NCBI RefSeq assembly: GCF_002142215.1
Contig: NZ_NAST01000008.1
Location: 36,830 to 100,829 of the forward strand
Source of the DNA: Gilliamella sp. N-G2
GTDB lineage: Bacteria; Pseudomonadota; Gammaproteobacteria; Enterobacterales; Orbaceae
DNA length: 64,000 nt
Direction: 5' to 3'
The notes under the pieces are model-generated. The model searched no databases and was not told the DNA's origin. It worked only from the letters and a program-made list of their open reading frames with translations. The translations under genes and the position numbers were made by a program. This document shows positions 1 through 9,697 of the stretch, piece after piece (the first letter of the stretch is position 1; each line of letters opens with the position of its first letter).

Positions 1-2255
1 AACCAACAACCGGTGTCGATCCACTTTCTCGTGCACAATTTTGGCAACTCATTAATAAAATCCGTGAGCAACGTCCACAAATGAGTGTCATTGTTGCTAC
101 CGCGTATATGGATGAGGCACAAAACTTTGATTGGTTAGTGGCAATGTATGGCGGTAAGATCCTCGAAACAGGTACACCACAAGCGTTGTTAGCCAAAACA
201 GCAAAAGATAATTTAGATGATGCTTTTATTCAATTAATGCCTGAAGATGCTAGAGAAGGTTATCAGGCCGTTGAAATTCCACCATTAGATTTAAATCAAG
301 ATTTAAAAGTAGCAATCGAAGCAAAAGGATTAACTAAGCAATTTGGCGATTTTATTGCGGTTGATCATGTTAATTTTTCCATAAAACAAGGTGAGATTTT
401 TGGTTTTTTAGGATCAAATGGTTGCGGTAAATCAACCACCATGAAGATGTTAACTGGTCTATTACCAATTTCGTCAGGTGAAGCGTGGTTATTTGGGAAA
501 CCGGTTGATGCCAGTGATATTAATGTAAGACGCCATTTAGGTTATATGTCGCAGGCGTTCTCACTTTATAGTGAGTTGACGGTTGAACAAAACCTCGTTT
601 TACATGCTCGTCTATTTGGTATTGAAGAAAGTAAAATACCAGCACGAGTCGAGGAGTTGGTTAAGCGTTTTGGTCTGGAAAATGAATTAAAAAGTTTACC
701 AGATAGTCTACCGTTAGGCGTTAAGCAAAGACTTTCTTTATCGGTCGCTGTGGTTCACAACCCTGAAATACTTATTCTTGATGAACCTACTTCTGGCGTT
801 GATCCGATTGCTCGTGATGACTTTTGGCGTTTAATTATTGAACTTTCTCGAAAAGATAAAGTCACCGTATTTATCACTACCCACTTTATGAATGAAGCGG
901 CTCGTTGTGATCGGATCTCATTAATGCATGCTGGGAAGGTTTTAGCCAGCGATACGCCAGATAATATCATTCATTCCAAAAATGCGAAAACCCTTGAAGA
1001 GGCCTTTATTCGATATTTAGTTGATGCTGGTGCTGATGATACAAACAATGATGAAAAAGCTAGCGAAATGCCTAAAGCCGTAACTAATGATAATGAGCAA
1101 GTTAAAGTCAATGCGCATCATTTACAAGGATTCAGTTTAACTCGTTTGATTGGTTGTTTGTGGCGTGAAACACTTGAGTTATCTCGTGATCCATTGCGCG
1201 CTTTATTGGCACTGTTAGGTTCAGCGATATTAATGTTGGTGATGGGCTATGGTATCACGATGGATGTTGAGGACTTAAATTTTGCAGTATTAGATCGTGA
1301 TCAAACGATTACCAGTCAAAACTATATTACTAATTTATCTGGCTCTAAGCGTTATTTTATTGAGAAACCTCCAATCATTGATTATGATGATATGGACCAT
1401 AGAATGAGAAGTAATGAGATAGCGTTGGCGATTGAAATTCCACCTAATTTTGGCCGTGATATTCAACGCGGTGATCCAGTTAATATCGGTATCTGGATTG
1501 ATGGAGCCATGCCGTTACGTGCCGACACGATTAAAGGATATGTACAAGGTATGCACCTTGCGTGGTTAAGTGACAAAATAAAAACCACTACCGGCACCGA
1601 ATCTAGCTCATTGGCAAATATTGAGACCCGTTATCGTTATAATCCGGATATTAAAAGTTTGCAAGCGATGGTGCCTGCGGTCATTCCTATTTTACTCTTA
1701 ATGATTCCGTCAATGTTAGCGGCATTATCCGTAGTGCGTGAAAAAGAGATGGGATCAATAATTAACTTATATGTAACGCCTGTTACTCGAACTGAGTTTT
1801 TATTAGGTAAACAAGTTCCTTATATTGTTATTTCGATGCTTAGTTTCTTATTATTGTTGCTTATGGCGGTTACTATATTTGGCGTACCGATAAAAGGCAG
1901 TTTGCTAACTTTATGTTTAGCTGGATTAGCTTATTGTATTATTGCTACTGGTTTTGGTTTACTTGCCTCAACTGTCACACGTAGTCAAATTGCAGTTATA
2001 TTTTTAACCTGTGTTGGTACTATGTTACCGGCGATACAATTTTCGGGGTTACTCAATCCAGTAGCATCACTAGAAGGGAGTGGGCGATATATTGGTGAAG
2101 TCTATCCAACTACCCATATGCTTATTATTGCTCGGGGTGTTTTCAATAAGGCATTAGGATTTTTTGATTTACATAACTCGATATTTACCTTACTGATTAC
2201 TATTCCTATTATACTTGGTGCAAGTATATTCCTCCTCAAGAAACAAGAAGGATAG
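1..2255 (+). CDS. rbbA: RbbA-like ABC ATPase/permease fusion (5' truncated by window)
   Basis: The reading frame is open from base 3, so the gene starts before the window; about 750 residues are visible. It opens inside a first ABC ATPase domain, just at its Walker B/D-loop (PTTGVDP). A second complete ABC domain follows, with Walker [10 protein letters not shown] near base 411, a degenerate signature ([10 protein letters not shown]) and Walker [12 protein letters not shown] near base 780. An ABC-2 type membrane domain with several hydrophobic segments completes the protein. Two ATPases fused to one permease is the architecture of RbbA/YhiH (about 911 residues in E. coli), reported as a ribosome-associated ATPase. 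The yhhJ-like permease starts 6 bp downstream, as in yhiI-rbbA-yhhJ. The exact transport or ribosome role is inferred from the family. Confidence 0.88.
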   Translation, partial: PTTGVDPLSRAQFWQLINKIREQRPQMSVIVATAYMDEAQNFDWLVAMYGGKILETGTPQALLAKTAKDNLDDAFIQLMPEDAREGYQAVEIPPLDLNQDLKVAIEAKGLTKQFGDFIAVDHVNFSIKQGEIFGFLGSNGCGKSTTMKMLTGLLPISSGEAWLFGKPVDASDINVRRHLGYMSQAFSLYSELTVEQNLVLHARLFGIEESKIPARVEELVKRFGLENELKSLPDSLPLGVKQRLSLSVAVVHNPEILILDEPTSGVDPIARDDFWRLIIELSRKDKVTVFITTHFMNEAARCDRISLMHAGKVLASDTPDNIIHSKNAKTLEEAFIRYLVDAGADDTNNDEKASEMPKAVTNDNEQVKVNAHHLQGFSLTRLIGCLWRETLELSRDPLRALLALLGSAILMLVMGYGITMDVEDLNFAVLDRDQTITSQNYITNLSGSKRYFIEKPPIIDYDDMDHRMRSNEIALAIEIPPNFGRDIQRGDPVNIGIWIDGAMPLRADTIKGYVQGMHLAWLSDKIKTTTGTESSSLANIETRYRYNPDIKSLQAMVPAVIPILLLMIPSMLAALSVVREKEMGSIINLYVTPVTRTEFLLGKQVPYIVISMLSFLLLLLMAVTIFGVPIKGSLLTLCLAGLAYCIIATGFGLLASTVTRSQIAVIFLTCVGTMLPAIQFSGLLNPVASLEGSGRYIGEVYPTTHMLIIARGVFNKALGFFDLHNSIFTLLITIPIILGASIFLLKKQEG

Positions 2256-2260
2256 ATATT

Positions 2261-3391
2261 ATGCAAAGTTTTATTAATATTTATCGCTTAGGTATTAAAG
2301 AGTTATGGGGATTGATTCGTGATCCAATCATGTTACTGTTAATCGCCTATTGCTTTACACTGGATATTTATACCGCAGCTACCGCAACTTCAGACTCGCT
2401 TCATCATGCTTCAATTGCTGTGGTTGATGAAGATGATTCACCGTTATCTAGGCAAATTATCGCAGCGCTTTATCCACCAATGTTTAATAAGCCAGTTAAA
2501 TTAAATTCAATGGATGAAGTTGATCGTGGAATGGATACCGATAGTTATACTTTTGCATTAAATATACCACCTAATTTTCAACGTGATGTGTTAAATAACC
2601 AAAGTCCAGAAATTCAACTTAATATTGATGCAACCCGAATGGGACAGGCTTTTGTAGGTAATGGTTATATTACGCAAATTGTCACCAGCGAAATAACTAA
2701 ATACTTTAATCAAATTGATAAACCAACCAGTTTGCCGGTTAACATTGAGGTTCATGCGGCCTTTAATCCTAATTTAACCCGTTCTTGGTTTGGTTCTGTC
2801 ATGGAGATTATTAATATTGTTACCACATTGTCGATTATTTTAACTGGTGCGGCGTTAATGAAAGAGCGCGAGCATGGTACTATCGATCACTTGTTGTCAA
2901 TGCCTGTGACACCATTTCAAATCATGATTTCTAAAGTTTGGTCTATGGGGCTGGTGGTATTAGTTTCGACTTGGGGGGCACTGTTAGTCGTTGTCCATGG
3001 TTGGTTAAATGTACCAATTGAGGGCTCGATTACCTTATTTTTAATTGGTGCTGCTTTGCATTTATTCGTGACAACGTCACTAGGTATCTTTATGGCGACG
3101 GTGGCTAAATCAACCGCACAATTTGCGATGCTATTTATTTTGATTCTTCTACCGTTACAGATGCTTTCAGGTGGTAGTACGCCAAGAGAAAGTATGCCGG
3201 AAGTGGTGCAAAATATTATGTTATTTGCACCAACAACTCATTTTGTCGAATTAGGGCAGGCAATTTTATATCGAGGGGCTGGTTTAAGTGTGGTTTGGAC
3301 CTCGTATGCGTGGTTATTAGGAATTGGTAGTGTATTTTTCCTTATTGCGCTTAAACGTTTTCGTAGTTCAATTGTTAATATGGGCTCTTAA
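2261..3391 (+). CDS. yhhJ: ABC-2 type permease, YhhJ-like
   Basis: This 376-residue membrane protein has an N-terminal transmembrane helix, a large periplasmic domain (about residues 45-170) and about five C-terminal membrane segments, the ABC2_membrane_3 pattern. It resembles the membrane half of the preceding fusion: both carry an IPPNF-type motif and a KE(R/K)E element before the C-terminal membrane block. It begins 6 bp after the RbbA-like stop with AAGGA just upstream, so the two are almost certainly co-transcribed and work as one transporter. By family it belongs with the YhiI/RbbA/YhhJ export-type system. The substrate is unknown and the membrane-fusion partner would lie upstream of the window. 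Confidence 0.85.
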   Translation: MQSFINIYRLGIKELWGLIRDPIMLLLIAYCFTLDIYTAATATSDSLHHASIAVVDEDDSPLSRQIIAALYPPMFNKPVKLNSMDEVDRGMDTDSYTFALNIPPNFQRDVLNNQSPEIQLNIDATRMGQAFVGNGYITQIVTSEITKYFNQIDKPTSLPVNIEVHAAFNPNLTRSWFGSVMEIINIVTTLSIILTGAALMKEREHGTIDHLLSMPVTPFQIMISKVWSMGLVVLVSTWGALLVVVHGWLNVPIEGSITLFLIGAALHLFVTTSLGIFMATVAKSTAQFAMLFILILLPLQMLSGGSTPRESMPEVVQNIMLFAPTTHFVELGQAILYRGAGLSVVWTSYAWLLGIGSVFFLIALKRFRSSIVNMGS

Positions 3392-3460
3392 TTTTATTAA
3401 TAATAATGTGCAAAAATTAACTTTATTTGTACTTAACAATTTAGATTATTAAAGTTTTTT

Positions 3461-3886
3461 ATGAAAAAGATTCATTTACAAAAATATATTATTGCAATTT
3501 TAACTGTTATTACTATTCCTTTTGCAATGGCCGAGTCTTCAGATAATGTTGATAATAACACAACTGAAGCTATTCCCGTCTATAATGTGAAGGAAGAATT
3601 TTTAGATATCAATAACAAGGCAACTGAATTTATTACCGCTTATAATAAAGCGCATCATACTAATTTACATAATGTCGAAGTAAATGGAAAAGATTATTTA
3701 CCTCGTTGTCTTGTACCATTAAAAGCTGGTTGGAAGAAAGCTGAAGTTCATGGCGGTAAAATTCCTTTTCGATATGTTATTTCTATTTCTTGTGAAAAAT
3801 CGAAGGATGATAGATATAGAAAAAAATGGGATATTGATGTGCATGTTCGCAATGAACAAGGTAATTCAATTCAATCAATTGATTAA
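3461..3886 (+). CDS. Small exported protein of unknown function
   Basis: The product has 141 residues. A clear Sec signal peptide (basic MKKIHLQK start, hydrophobic stretch, cleavage likely after FAMA) is followed by an acidic, mostly hydrophilic mature domain of about 115 residues. Two cysteines (PRCLVP and SISCEK) could form a disulfide in the periplasm. I do not recognise the family. It lies 70 bp after the ABC permease on the same strand, so it may be read through from that operon, but no strong ribosome binding site is visible. It converges on umuC, only 28 bp from that gene's end. Confidence 0.6.
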   Translation: MKKIHLQKYIIAILTVITIPFAMAESSDNVDNNTTEAIPVYNVKEEFLDINNKATEFITAYNKAHHTNLHNVEVNGKDYLPRCLVPLKAGWKKAEVHGGKIPFRYVISISCEKSKDDRYRKKWDIDVHVRNEQGNSIQSID

Positions 3887-3914
3887 ATTATTATCTTAGC
3901 GGTTAATCCGTTAT

Positions 3915-5180
3915 CTATTTTACAAAAGGTAACTCGTCCCAACGAGTCGTATATCGTTGGCTAAGTCGCTCTCGCTTGATTTGCCATGCTGCAGTTTGTC
4001 TGATACCGCCTAAATGAATAGTGTTTTTTCCCATTTTCTGATTAATGTAATCCATGGTTTTCATTAATTGTTCACTTTTGTGTTTTTCAGTTGCTGATGT
4101 TTCAGCTGTAAATAAATCCGATTGGCAATAATTATCTTTAGTTTTTAAATCAAGTAACATCACACCTGATTTCATAAATAAAAAACCTGGTTTATAAATG
4201 GATTGTAATCCTTTTTGGGCTGCATGAATAATAAGTCTTGAATCATCGGTCGCCGATAATAATGGCACCACAATTGACGGATTATATTGCACTAATTCAG
4301 GTCGAAATCGATTAGTTTTTAAAAATACCAGTACGGCATTAGCAACTGATTTTTGCTTTCTCAATTTTTCTGCGCCACGGCTTGCATGCACACGAATTGC
4401 TTCTTGTATATCAAATAGATCATTGGTTAAATGACCAAAACTACGTGATGTCATAATATTTTTTTTAGCTGTATGCAGATCATCTAATTCAATACAATTC
4501 ATACCACGTAACTCAAGTATGGTACGCTCAAGGACAACAGAAAATGACAGTCTAATTTGTTTTAAATTTGCTTGATGTAAATCCCAAGCGGTATGAATAC
4601 CTAGTTCTTTTAATCTTTGCGTAATTCGCCAACCAACGCCCCATATATCTGCAACTGAGAATTGCTTTAAGATAGTTATTTTTTCTTCCTGATCCGTCGG
4701 AAAACAATAAACACCTTGATGAATAGGGTGTTTTTTGGCGATATGATTAGCTAATTTTGCTAGCGTGCGAGTTGTAGCAATCCCGATACTGACAGGGATA
4801 CCCGTATCTCGTTTTACTATTGCTTTTAAATTTTGACAATGACTTAAAACATGGCTAAACCCGTTTAGATGAATGAAAGCCTCATCGATCGAATAGAGCT
4901 CGATATCCGCAGTATAATGGCGAACGGTATCAAATACTCGCTGACTCATATCACCATAAAGTTCATAATTAGAGCTTAGTAAGGTAATTTTTTTTTGAAT
5001 ATGGGAGGGGATTTGATAGGCAGGCATGCCCATCGCGACTAACGGTTTGAGTTCATTAGAGCGAGCTATTACACAACCATCATTATTTGAAAGAATACCA
5101 ATTGGTTTTCCTTCTAATTTGGGATTAAATACCCGTTCACAAGATGCGTAAAAATTATTACAATCAATTAAGCCAATCAT
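3915..5180 (-). CDS. umuC: DNA polymerase V catalytic subunit UmuC
   Basis: This 421-residue Y-family polymerase matches the usual UmuC length. The N-terminus carries the metal-binding aspartate (MIGLIDCNNFYASCERVF), and the catalytic SIDEAF motif lies near residue 100. A little-finger region and a C-terminal UmuC-specific tail follow. The start codon overlaps the umuD stop by 4 bp (ATGA), so the pair is translationally coupled. Together with processed UmuD' it performs error-prone translesion synthesis in the SOS response. The LexA-like box upstream of umuD would control both genes. Confidence 0.95.
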   Translation of the reverse strand: MIGLIDCNNFYASCERVFNPKLEGKPIGILSNNDGCVIARSNELKPLVAMGMPAYQIPSHIQKKITLLSSNYELYGDMSQRVFDTVRHYTADIELYSIDEAFIHLNGFSHVLSHCQNLKAIVKRDTGIPVSIGIATTRTLAKLANHIAKKHPIHQGVYCFPTDQEEKITILKQFSVADIWGVGWRITQRLKELGIHTAWDLHQANLKQIRLSFSVVLERTILELRGMNCIELDDLHTAKKNIMTSRSFGHLTNDLFDIQEAIRVHASRGAEKLRKQKSVANAVLVFLKTNRFRPELVQYNPSIVVPLLSATDDSRLIIHAAQKGLQSIYKPGFLFMKSGVMLLDLKTKDNYCQSDLFTAETSATEKHKSEQLMKTMDYINQKMGKNTIHLGGIRQTAAWQIKRERLSQRYTTRWDELPFVK

Positions 5181-5623
5181 GAGTGTCCCCGTTTACGTAG
5201 GGAATGAATGGTATGTATTACCACTCCCCAAATATGTACGTCTTTGCCAACTAATGAAATTGGAGGGTAAAGTTTATTGCCAGACAATAAATGATGTTCG
5301 CCATTAATAAAACTTAAACATTTACAGGTTAATTCACCATCCACAGCAGCAACAACAATATCATCTATTTTCGGTTGTAAAGATCGGTCGACAACAAGGA
5401 GATCACCACTATAAATGCCATAATCAATCATTGAGTCACCAATCGCTTTAATATAGTAAGTTGCACTAGGATGCTTCACTAAATGACTTGTTAGATCTAG
5501 TTTTGTTTCTAAATAATCATCAGCAGGAGATGGAAATCCAGCTCTTACTGGTGTATCAACTAAAGGTAAATAAGCAGTGAGCGAACTATTAGCTTGCCCA
5601 AGGACAACACAATATTTATTCAA
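5177..5623 (-). CDS. umuD: SOS mutagenesis protein UmuD (autocleaving)
   Basis: This 148-residue S24/LexA-fold peptidase has its nucleophile at Ser64 (GDSMID) and its general base at Lys101 (ELTCK), 37 residues apart exactly as in E. coli UmuD (60/97). The self-cleavage site is in VRAGFPSP, so processing would occur at Ala28-Gly29; E. coli uses Cys-Gly and LexA uses Ala-Gly. RecA-stimulated cleavage would give UmuD', the partner of UmuC. It is the first gene of the umuDC operon, with a LexA-like operator 65 bp upstream. Confidence 0.95.
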   Translation of the reverse strand: MNKYCVVLGQANSSLTAYLPLVDTPVRAGFPSPADDYLETKLDLTSHLVKHPSATYYIKAIGDSMIDYGIYSGDLLVVDRSLQPKIDDIVVAAVDGELTCKCLSFINGEHHLLSGNKLYPPISLVGKDVHIWGVVIHTIHSLRKRGHS

Positions 5624-5687
5624 GAAAAGACTCCGAAAAATTAATAAAAACGAATAGTGCCGGATTATTCGTATTAAAAATAATTAT

Positions 5688-5703
5688 ATGTATAAATATA
5701 CAG
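5688..5703 (-). promoter_or_regulatory. LexA (SOS) box for umuDC
   Basis: On the minus strand the sequence reads CTG-TATATTTATA-CAT, matching the enterobacterial SOS box CTG-N10-CAG except for the last base. It is embedded in a longer TACTGTATAT context typical of strong boxes. A TATAAT-like -10 overlaps its downstream edge (about 5683-5688), so bound LexA would cover the promoter. Position and orientation fit umuDC. Binding itself is inferred. Confidence 0.8.
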
Positions 5704-5804
5704 TATAAAATACTTAATTCAATAAAAACGAGTGTAAAAAAATAAAAATAGATTATTAAAAAAAGATAATTTGTTACTTTACAACTGACTAAAATTTAAT
5801 TAGC

Positions 5805-5816
5805 ATAGCGCGCTAT
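5805..5816. promoter_or_regulatory. 12-bp perfect palindrome upstream of rtcB-prfH
   Basis: ATAGCGCGCTAT is perfectly self-complementary and GC-rich against a very AT-rich background. It lies just before a TATTAT -10-like element and about 350 bp before rtcB. It could be an operator, but no regulator is known for it here. Confidence 0.35.
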
Positions 5817-5824
5817 TATAAGTA

Positions 5825-5884
5825 GCAAAGGAGATTTTTATTATGATTTGTTTAACAAACCTTTGCAGGTTGATCCGCCAATAA
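5825..5884 (+). other. Leader hairpin with possible 13-codon leader ORF upstream of rtcB
   Basis: GCAAAGG (5825-5831) can pair with CCTTTGC (5860-5866). This would sequester an AAAGGAG Shine-Dalgarno that serves an ATG at 5843. The tiny ORF (5843-5884) would read MICLTNLCRLIRQ and then stop. Inside the loop is a second inverted repeat, TTTGTT/AACAAA. Whether it is translated or regulates rtcB-prfH is unknown, and a chance origin is possible. Confidence 0.3.
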
Positions 5885-6165
5885 TTAAGTAACTTTTTCT
5901 ATTCTTACTTCAATTCACTTAGCTGATCTTTGCCTGCCAATTAATTTATACCCATTGTTTAAAGATAACTTGATATCGTTCAAGTAAAACCAATTATTGA
6001 TAAATCGTATTGAGAGTGATCGTATTGTCACTGGATAAAATTAAACATTTCTTAACGATTAATGTTAAGTTGCGTATGCGTTTTATTTGATGGGTTCATT
6101 TAAAAATTTGTCTTTAAACAGTATTGAAAAAAATAACAATAATATTTATTTAAATGGATTGATAT

Positions 6166-7254
6166 ATGGACAATTCTATACAGGTGCTATCAGATAAAAC
6201 GTGGTTAATAGCATCTAAAAATACCTGGATCGAAGGTTTAGCAATACAACAATTACTGACAACAGCTAATTTACCTAATATGGTTAAAGTAATGGGGATG
6301 CCCGATCTTCATCCAGGCAAAGGCTATCCAATAGGCGCAGCATATTTAAGTCGTGAAATAATTTATCCGGCATTAATTGGTAGCGATATCGGCTGTGGCA
6401 TGGGATTTTGGCAAACTGACATTAACCTTGCCAAATTGAGTATTGATAAGTTAGAAAAGCAAATAGGGAATATTGATTTGCCTGATACTCGTCACAAATA
6501 TAATTTAGGTACTATTGGTGGCGGTAATCATTTTGCTGAAATTCAAAAAGTCAGTAAGATTTTTGATGCAACATTATTTAATCAATACCAACTTAATGCC
6601 AAAAAACTGTTTTTATTAGTGCATAGTGGCTCAAGAGGTTTAGGACATGCTATTTTGCAAAATCAATTATCACGCTTTGGTTATCAAGGCTTAGCAGATG
6701 ATAGTGATGATGCATTAAATTATATTGAAAAACATGATAATGCAGTTGCTTTTGCAAGATTAAATCGTCAAGTTGTGGCGGAAAGATTAATGACCAATTT
6801 GAATACTCAAGGCCATGAAGTACTTAATGTTTGTCACAATTTTTTACAAAAAGTCACTATAGATAAACAGAGCTATTGGTTACATCGAAAAGGTGCATCG
6901 TCGGCAATGGATGAACTGGTGATTGTGCCTGGTTCACGAGGTGATTACAGCTATCTTGTCAAACCGATTCAACGAGATGATCTACTTATGTCATTAGCAC
7001 ATGGTGCTGGGCGTAAATGGCGTCGAGCTAACTGTAAAGGTAAGTTGGATAATCGCTATTCAATGCAAGAACTCAAACGGACTAAACTAGGTAGTCGTGT
7101 TATTTGTGAAGATAGTAGCCTTATTTTTGAAGAAGCGCCGCAAGCTTATAAATCAATTGATAGTGTAATTGAATCAATGCAGCAAGCTAATATTGTTACT
7201 GTCATTGCACAATTGACACCAATATTGAACTATAAAACACAGGGAGGTCACTGA
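6166..7254 (+). CDS. rtcB: RtcB-family RNA ligase (RtcB2 type, prfH-linked)
   Basis: This 362-residue RtcB ligase is shorter than the canonical 400-480-residue forms. Metal-site and guanylylation motifs are visible: [20 protein letters not shown] (Cys about residue 77), [15 protein letters not shown] and [11 protein letters not shown] (probable guanylylated His about 279). The family joins RNA 2',3'-cyclic phosphate or 3'-phosphate ends to 5'-OH ends using GTP and Mn2+. Its stop overlaps the prfH start (TGATG), and that pairing defines the RtcB2-PrfH repair operon, shown in other bacteria to reseal 16S rRNA cut in the decoding centre by ribotoxins. The substrate here is inferred from that linkage. 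No archease or rtcA gene is present in the window. Confidence 0.93.
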   Translation: MDNSIQVLSDKTWLIASKNTWIEGLAIQQLLTTANLPNMVKVMGMPDLHPGKGYPIGAAYLSREIIYPALIGSDIGCGMGFWQTDINLAKLSIDKLEKQIGNIDLPDTRHKYNLGTIGGGNHFAEIQKVSKIFDATLFNQYQLNAKKLFLLVHSGSRGLGHAILQNQLSRFGYQGLADDSDDALNYIEKHDNAVAFARLNRQVVAERLMTNLNTQGHEVLNVCHNFLQKVTIDKQSYWLHRKGASSAMDELVIVPGSRGDYSYLVKPIQRDDLLMSLAHGAGRKWRRANCKGKLDNRYSMQELKRTKLGSRVICEDSSLIFEEAPQAYKSIDSVIESMQQANIVTVIAQLTPILNYKTQGGH

Positions 7255-7874
7255 TGGCTTTGTTGTTTTTTTCTTCTGCTAGAGGGCCCGATGAGTGTAC
7301 TTTAGCAGTTGCTAAAGCGGTAACGCAATTTTTAAAAGAGGCTGAACAACAGTCACTAACCACTGAAATTATCGAAAGCGTATTGGGTGATAAACCCAAT
7401 ACTTTTCGATCAGTATTACTATCGATCGAAGGTGTTGAATGTGACCAATTAATTCAACGTTGGTTAGGTACAATACAATGGATCTGTCAAAGTCCTTATC
7501 GCCCAAACCATAAGCGAAAAAATTGGTTTTTTGGAGTAACTTGTTTAGCAAACCCTATGGAGTTAAATGACAATACCATTGAATTTACCACTACGAAATC
7601 ATCTGGAGCAGGTGGTCAACATGTTAATAAAACTGAATCAGCGGTACGAGCGACACATTTAGCAACAGGAATTAGTGTTAAAGTACAAACCGAACGTAGT
7701 CAACATGCAAATAAACGGTTAGCTAAATTGTTATTGGCACATAAATTAGCTGAATATGCAGCTGAACAAACCCAGCAGCAAAAAAATATCCGTCAACAAT
7801 TTCACTATTCTATATTGAGAGGCAACAGCCAATTGGTCTTTTACGGTGAAAAGTTTCAGCAGAGAAAAGACTGA
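7254..7874 (+). CDS. prfH: Release-factor-like protein PrfH
   Basis: The 206-residue product contains the peptidyl-tRNA hydrolysis loop [16 protein letters not shown] (GGQ near residues 119-121). It lacks the stop-codon-recognition domain of RF1/RF2, as expected for PrfH. Its ATG shares one base with the rtcB stop codon, so translation is coupled. In the characterised system, PrfH frees the nascent peptide from ribosomes whose 16S rRNA is broken, allowing the ligase to repair the 30S subunit. A terminator follows, so the operon has only these two genes. Confidence 0.93.
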   Translation: MALLFFSSARGPDECTLAVAKAVTQFLKEAEQQSLTTEIIESVLGDKPNTFRSVLLSIEGVECDQLIQRWLGTIQWICQSPYRPNHKRKNWFFGVTCLANPMELNDNTIEFTTTKSSGAGGQHVNKTESAVRATHLATGISVKVQTERSQHANKRLAKLLLAHKLAEYAAEQTQQQKNIRQQFHYSILRGNSQLVFYGEKFQQRKD

Positions 7875-7882
7875 AAAAATAA

Positions 7883-7917
7883 ATCCGTCGGTTCTATAAC
7901 GGCGGATAATTTTGTTT
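7883..7917 (+). terminator. Rho-independent terminator after prfH
   Basis: ATCCGTCG (7883-7890) pairs with CGGCGGAT (7900-7907), with one G-U pair and a 9-nt loop, followed by the T-rich AATTTTGTTT. It closes the rtcB-prfH operon. Confidence 0.75.
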
Positions 7918-8096
7918 AATTATTGTTTTAATTTAAGTTAATCTCTATAAATAATCTTAGGTATTAAATTACTATCGATAAGTGATATTCACTGATAAAA
8001 ATAATCATGATTAATGTTGTTATTTATACGGCTAATGACTAATATTAATGATAACTAGTTTTATAAATTATATTTTTTGAGGATAGGAATGAGGAT

Positions 8097-9626
8097 ATGA
8101 TGAAATACAGTTTATTGTTTTTATCGGTGTTAAGTTGTTTAGCATCTTCTGCTTATGCGACTTCCGCGAAAGCTAATGTCGAAGAGCGTTGTCACGCATT
8201 GTCAAATTTGAAATTAGAGAATGCTAAAGTAGTAAGTAGCGAATTAATTGCCGATCGTTTTTCACCAAGTTCTAAATTAGCTGATACTTTAAGAGGCGCT
8301 AAAGCTAAAGAAATTGTCGATTTACCGCAGATTTGTCGTGTCGAATTATCCATTGAACCGGCTATTAATGTCGAAGTTTGGTTGCCGACTAATTGGAATC
8401 AACGATTACAAGCAATAGGTGGCGGTGGATATGCAGGATTTATACCATTTGATAAATTAGCCGTAGCTGCTAAAAATGGTTATGTTGCAGCTGCTACAGA
8501 TACTGGACATACCGGTAATTTAGTTGAAGGTAAATTTGTCTTTAAAGATGGCAAATTACAGGCCGATTCGGTAACTGATTTTGCTTATCGCAGTGTACAC
8601 GAGATGACAGTAAAAACCAAACAAGTCATAGTGTCATATTATGGTCAAGCTGCTAATTATGCATATTGGAATGGTTGTTCAACGGGTGGAAGACAAGGGC
8701 TAATGGAAGCACAAAGGTATCCGGCGGATTATGATGGTTTGTATATTGCAGCACCAGCGATCCATTGGGATAAATTTATACCAGCAGAAATATGGCCTCA
8801 AATTGTTATGCAACAAGAGCTAGGTAAACCGATCGATAGTGATAAACTGGAAAAAGTTAGAAAAGCGATTATTGAACTGGCTGATGAAAAAGATGGTATT
8901 AAAGATGGTTTAGTTAGTGATCCTGCAGCAGTAGATATCAGTGATGAATTACTATATAAAACAGGACTTGATAAGGACGAAGTTCGCACATTAAGAAAAA
9001 TTTGGCAAGGACCAACAGATCAAAATGGCAAATCTTTATGGTTTAGCATTGAACCGACTGCACCACTTGATGTTTTAGCTAGTAATAAAGGACCTTTTCC
9101 TATTCCAGAAGATTATTTAAAGTATTGGATTAAACAAGATCCTAATTTTGACTGGAAAACCTTAGGTTACAGCGGTTTTGATAACTATTTTAATGAATCA
9201 GTAGAGTTATTCCGTCCAATAATGGGAACTGATAATGCCGATTTGAGTCAATTTAAAAAATTGGGTGGTAAAATGATTATTTGGCATGGCTTGAATGATC
9301 GCCTGATCGCACCAAAAGGAACAATTCAATATTATAATAATGTATTGAAGATTATGGGCGGTAAAGATTCAGTAGATGATTTTGCAAAATTCTACCTCGC
9401 TCCTGGTGTTGACCATTGTAATGGAGGCGATGGCCCAGATAAAATTAATGGTTTTGAGTCGCTCGTTAATTGGGTTGAGAAAAAACAAGCGCCAAACAGA
9501 TTAATTGCCCAAAAAATTGAAAATGGTCAGGTCACTCTACAACGTCCTTTATGCCAATATCCACAAAAAACGATTTATCAAGGTAAAGGGGATACTAATA
9601 ATCCTGAAAACTTTGTTTGTCAGTAA
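8097..9626 (+). CDS. Secreted tannase/feruloyl esterase family hydrolase
   Basis: The product has 509 residues. A Sec signal peptide (about residues 1-22, ending AYA) precedes an alpha/beta hydrolase of the tannase family. The nucleophile is in GCSTGGRQG (Ser about 195), the likely acid is in HGLNDRLIAP (Asp about 401), and the histidine is in GVDHCNGG (about 440). Cysteines beside Ser and His form the CS-D-HC arrangement of this family. Members cleave gallate or ferulate esters of plant phenolics, which would fit a periplasmic or secreted enzyme in a plant-feeding insect's gut. Exact substrate is not readable. A GAGG ribosome binding site precedes ATGATG, and a terminator follows directly. 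Confidence 0.85.
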   Translation: MMKYSLLFLSVLSCLASSAYATSAKANVEERCHALSNLKLENAKVVSSELIADRFSPSSKLADTLRGAKAKEIVDLPQICRVELSIEPAINVEVWLPTNWNQRLQAIGGGGYAGFIPFDKLAVAAKNGYVAAATDTGHTGNLVEGKFVFKDGKLQADSVTDFAYRSVHEMTVKTKQVIVSYYGQAANYAYWNGCSTGGRQGLMEAQRYPADYDGLYIAAPAIHWDKFIPAEIWPQIVMQQELGKPIDSDKLEKVRKAIIELADEKDGIKDGLVSDPAAVDISDELLYKTGLDKDEVRTLRKIWQGPTDQNGKSLWFSIEPTAPLDVLASNKGPFPIPEDYLKYWIKQDPNFDWKTLGYSGFDNYFNESVELFRPIMGTDNADLSQFKKLGGKMIIWHGLNDRLIAPKGTIQYYNNVLKIMGGKDSVDDFAKFYLAPGVDHCNGGDGPDKINGFESLVNWVEKKQAPNRLIAQKIENGQVTLQRPLCQYPQKTIYQGKGDTNNPENFVCQ

Positions 9627-9636
9627 TTAAATCATT

Positions 9637-9668
9637 AGCTAACCAATATATTTGGTTAGCTTTTTTAT
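9637..9668. terminator. Bidirectional terminator between esterase and HxlR genes
   Basis: AGCTAACCAA (9637-9646) pairs perfectly with TTGGTTAGCT (9652-9661), followed by a T run on the plus strand. An A-rich tract is also present on the other side, so it can serve both convergent genes. Confidence 0.85.
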
Positions 9669-9697
9669 CCTTTCAAAAATAACTGTTCAAATAATTA

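Larger units (their letters stand above)
5624..6165. other. 541-bp intergenic/leader region between umuD and rtcB
   Basis: It holds the umuDC promoter and LexA box at its left end, then the GC palindrome and the leader hairpin listed separately. A further inverted repeat, CTTAAC-N7-GTTAAG, lies near 6053-6071. I see no convincing sigma-54 promoter of the kind that drives E. coli rtcBA, no RtcR-type gene and no protein-coding gene longer than the 13-codon ORF. The rtcB ATG is preceded only by a weak TGGA element. Confidence 0.5.
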
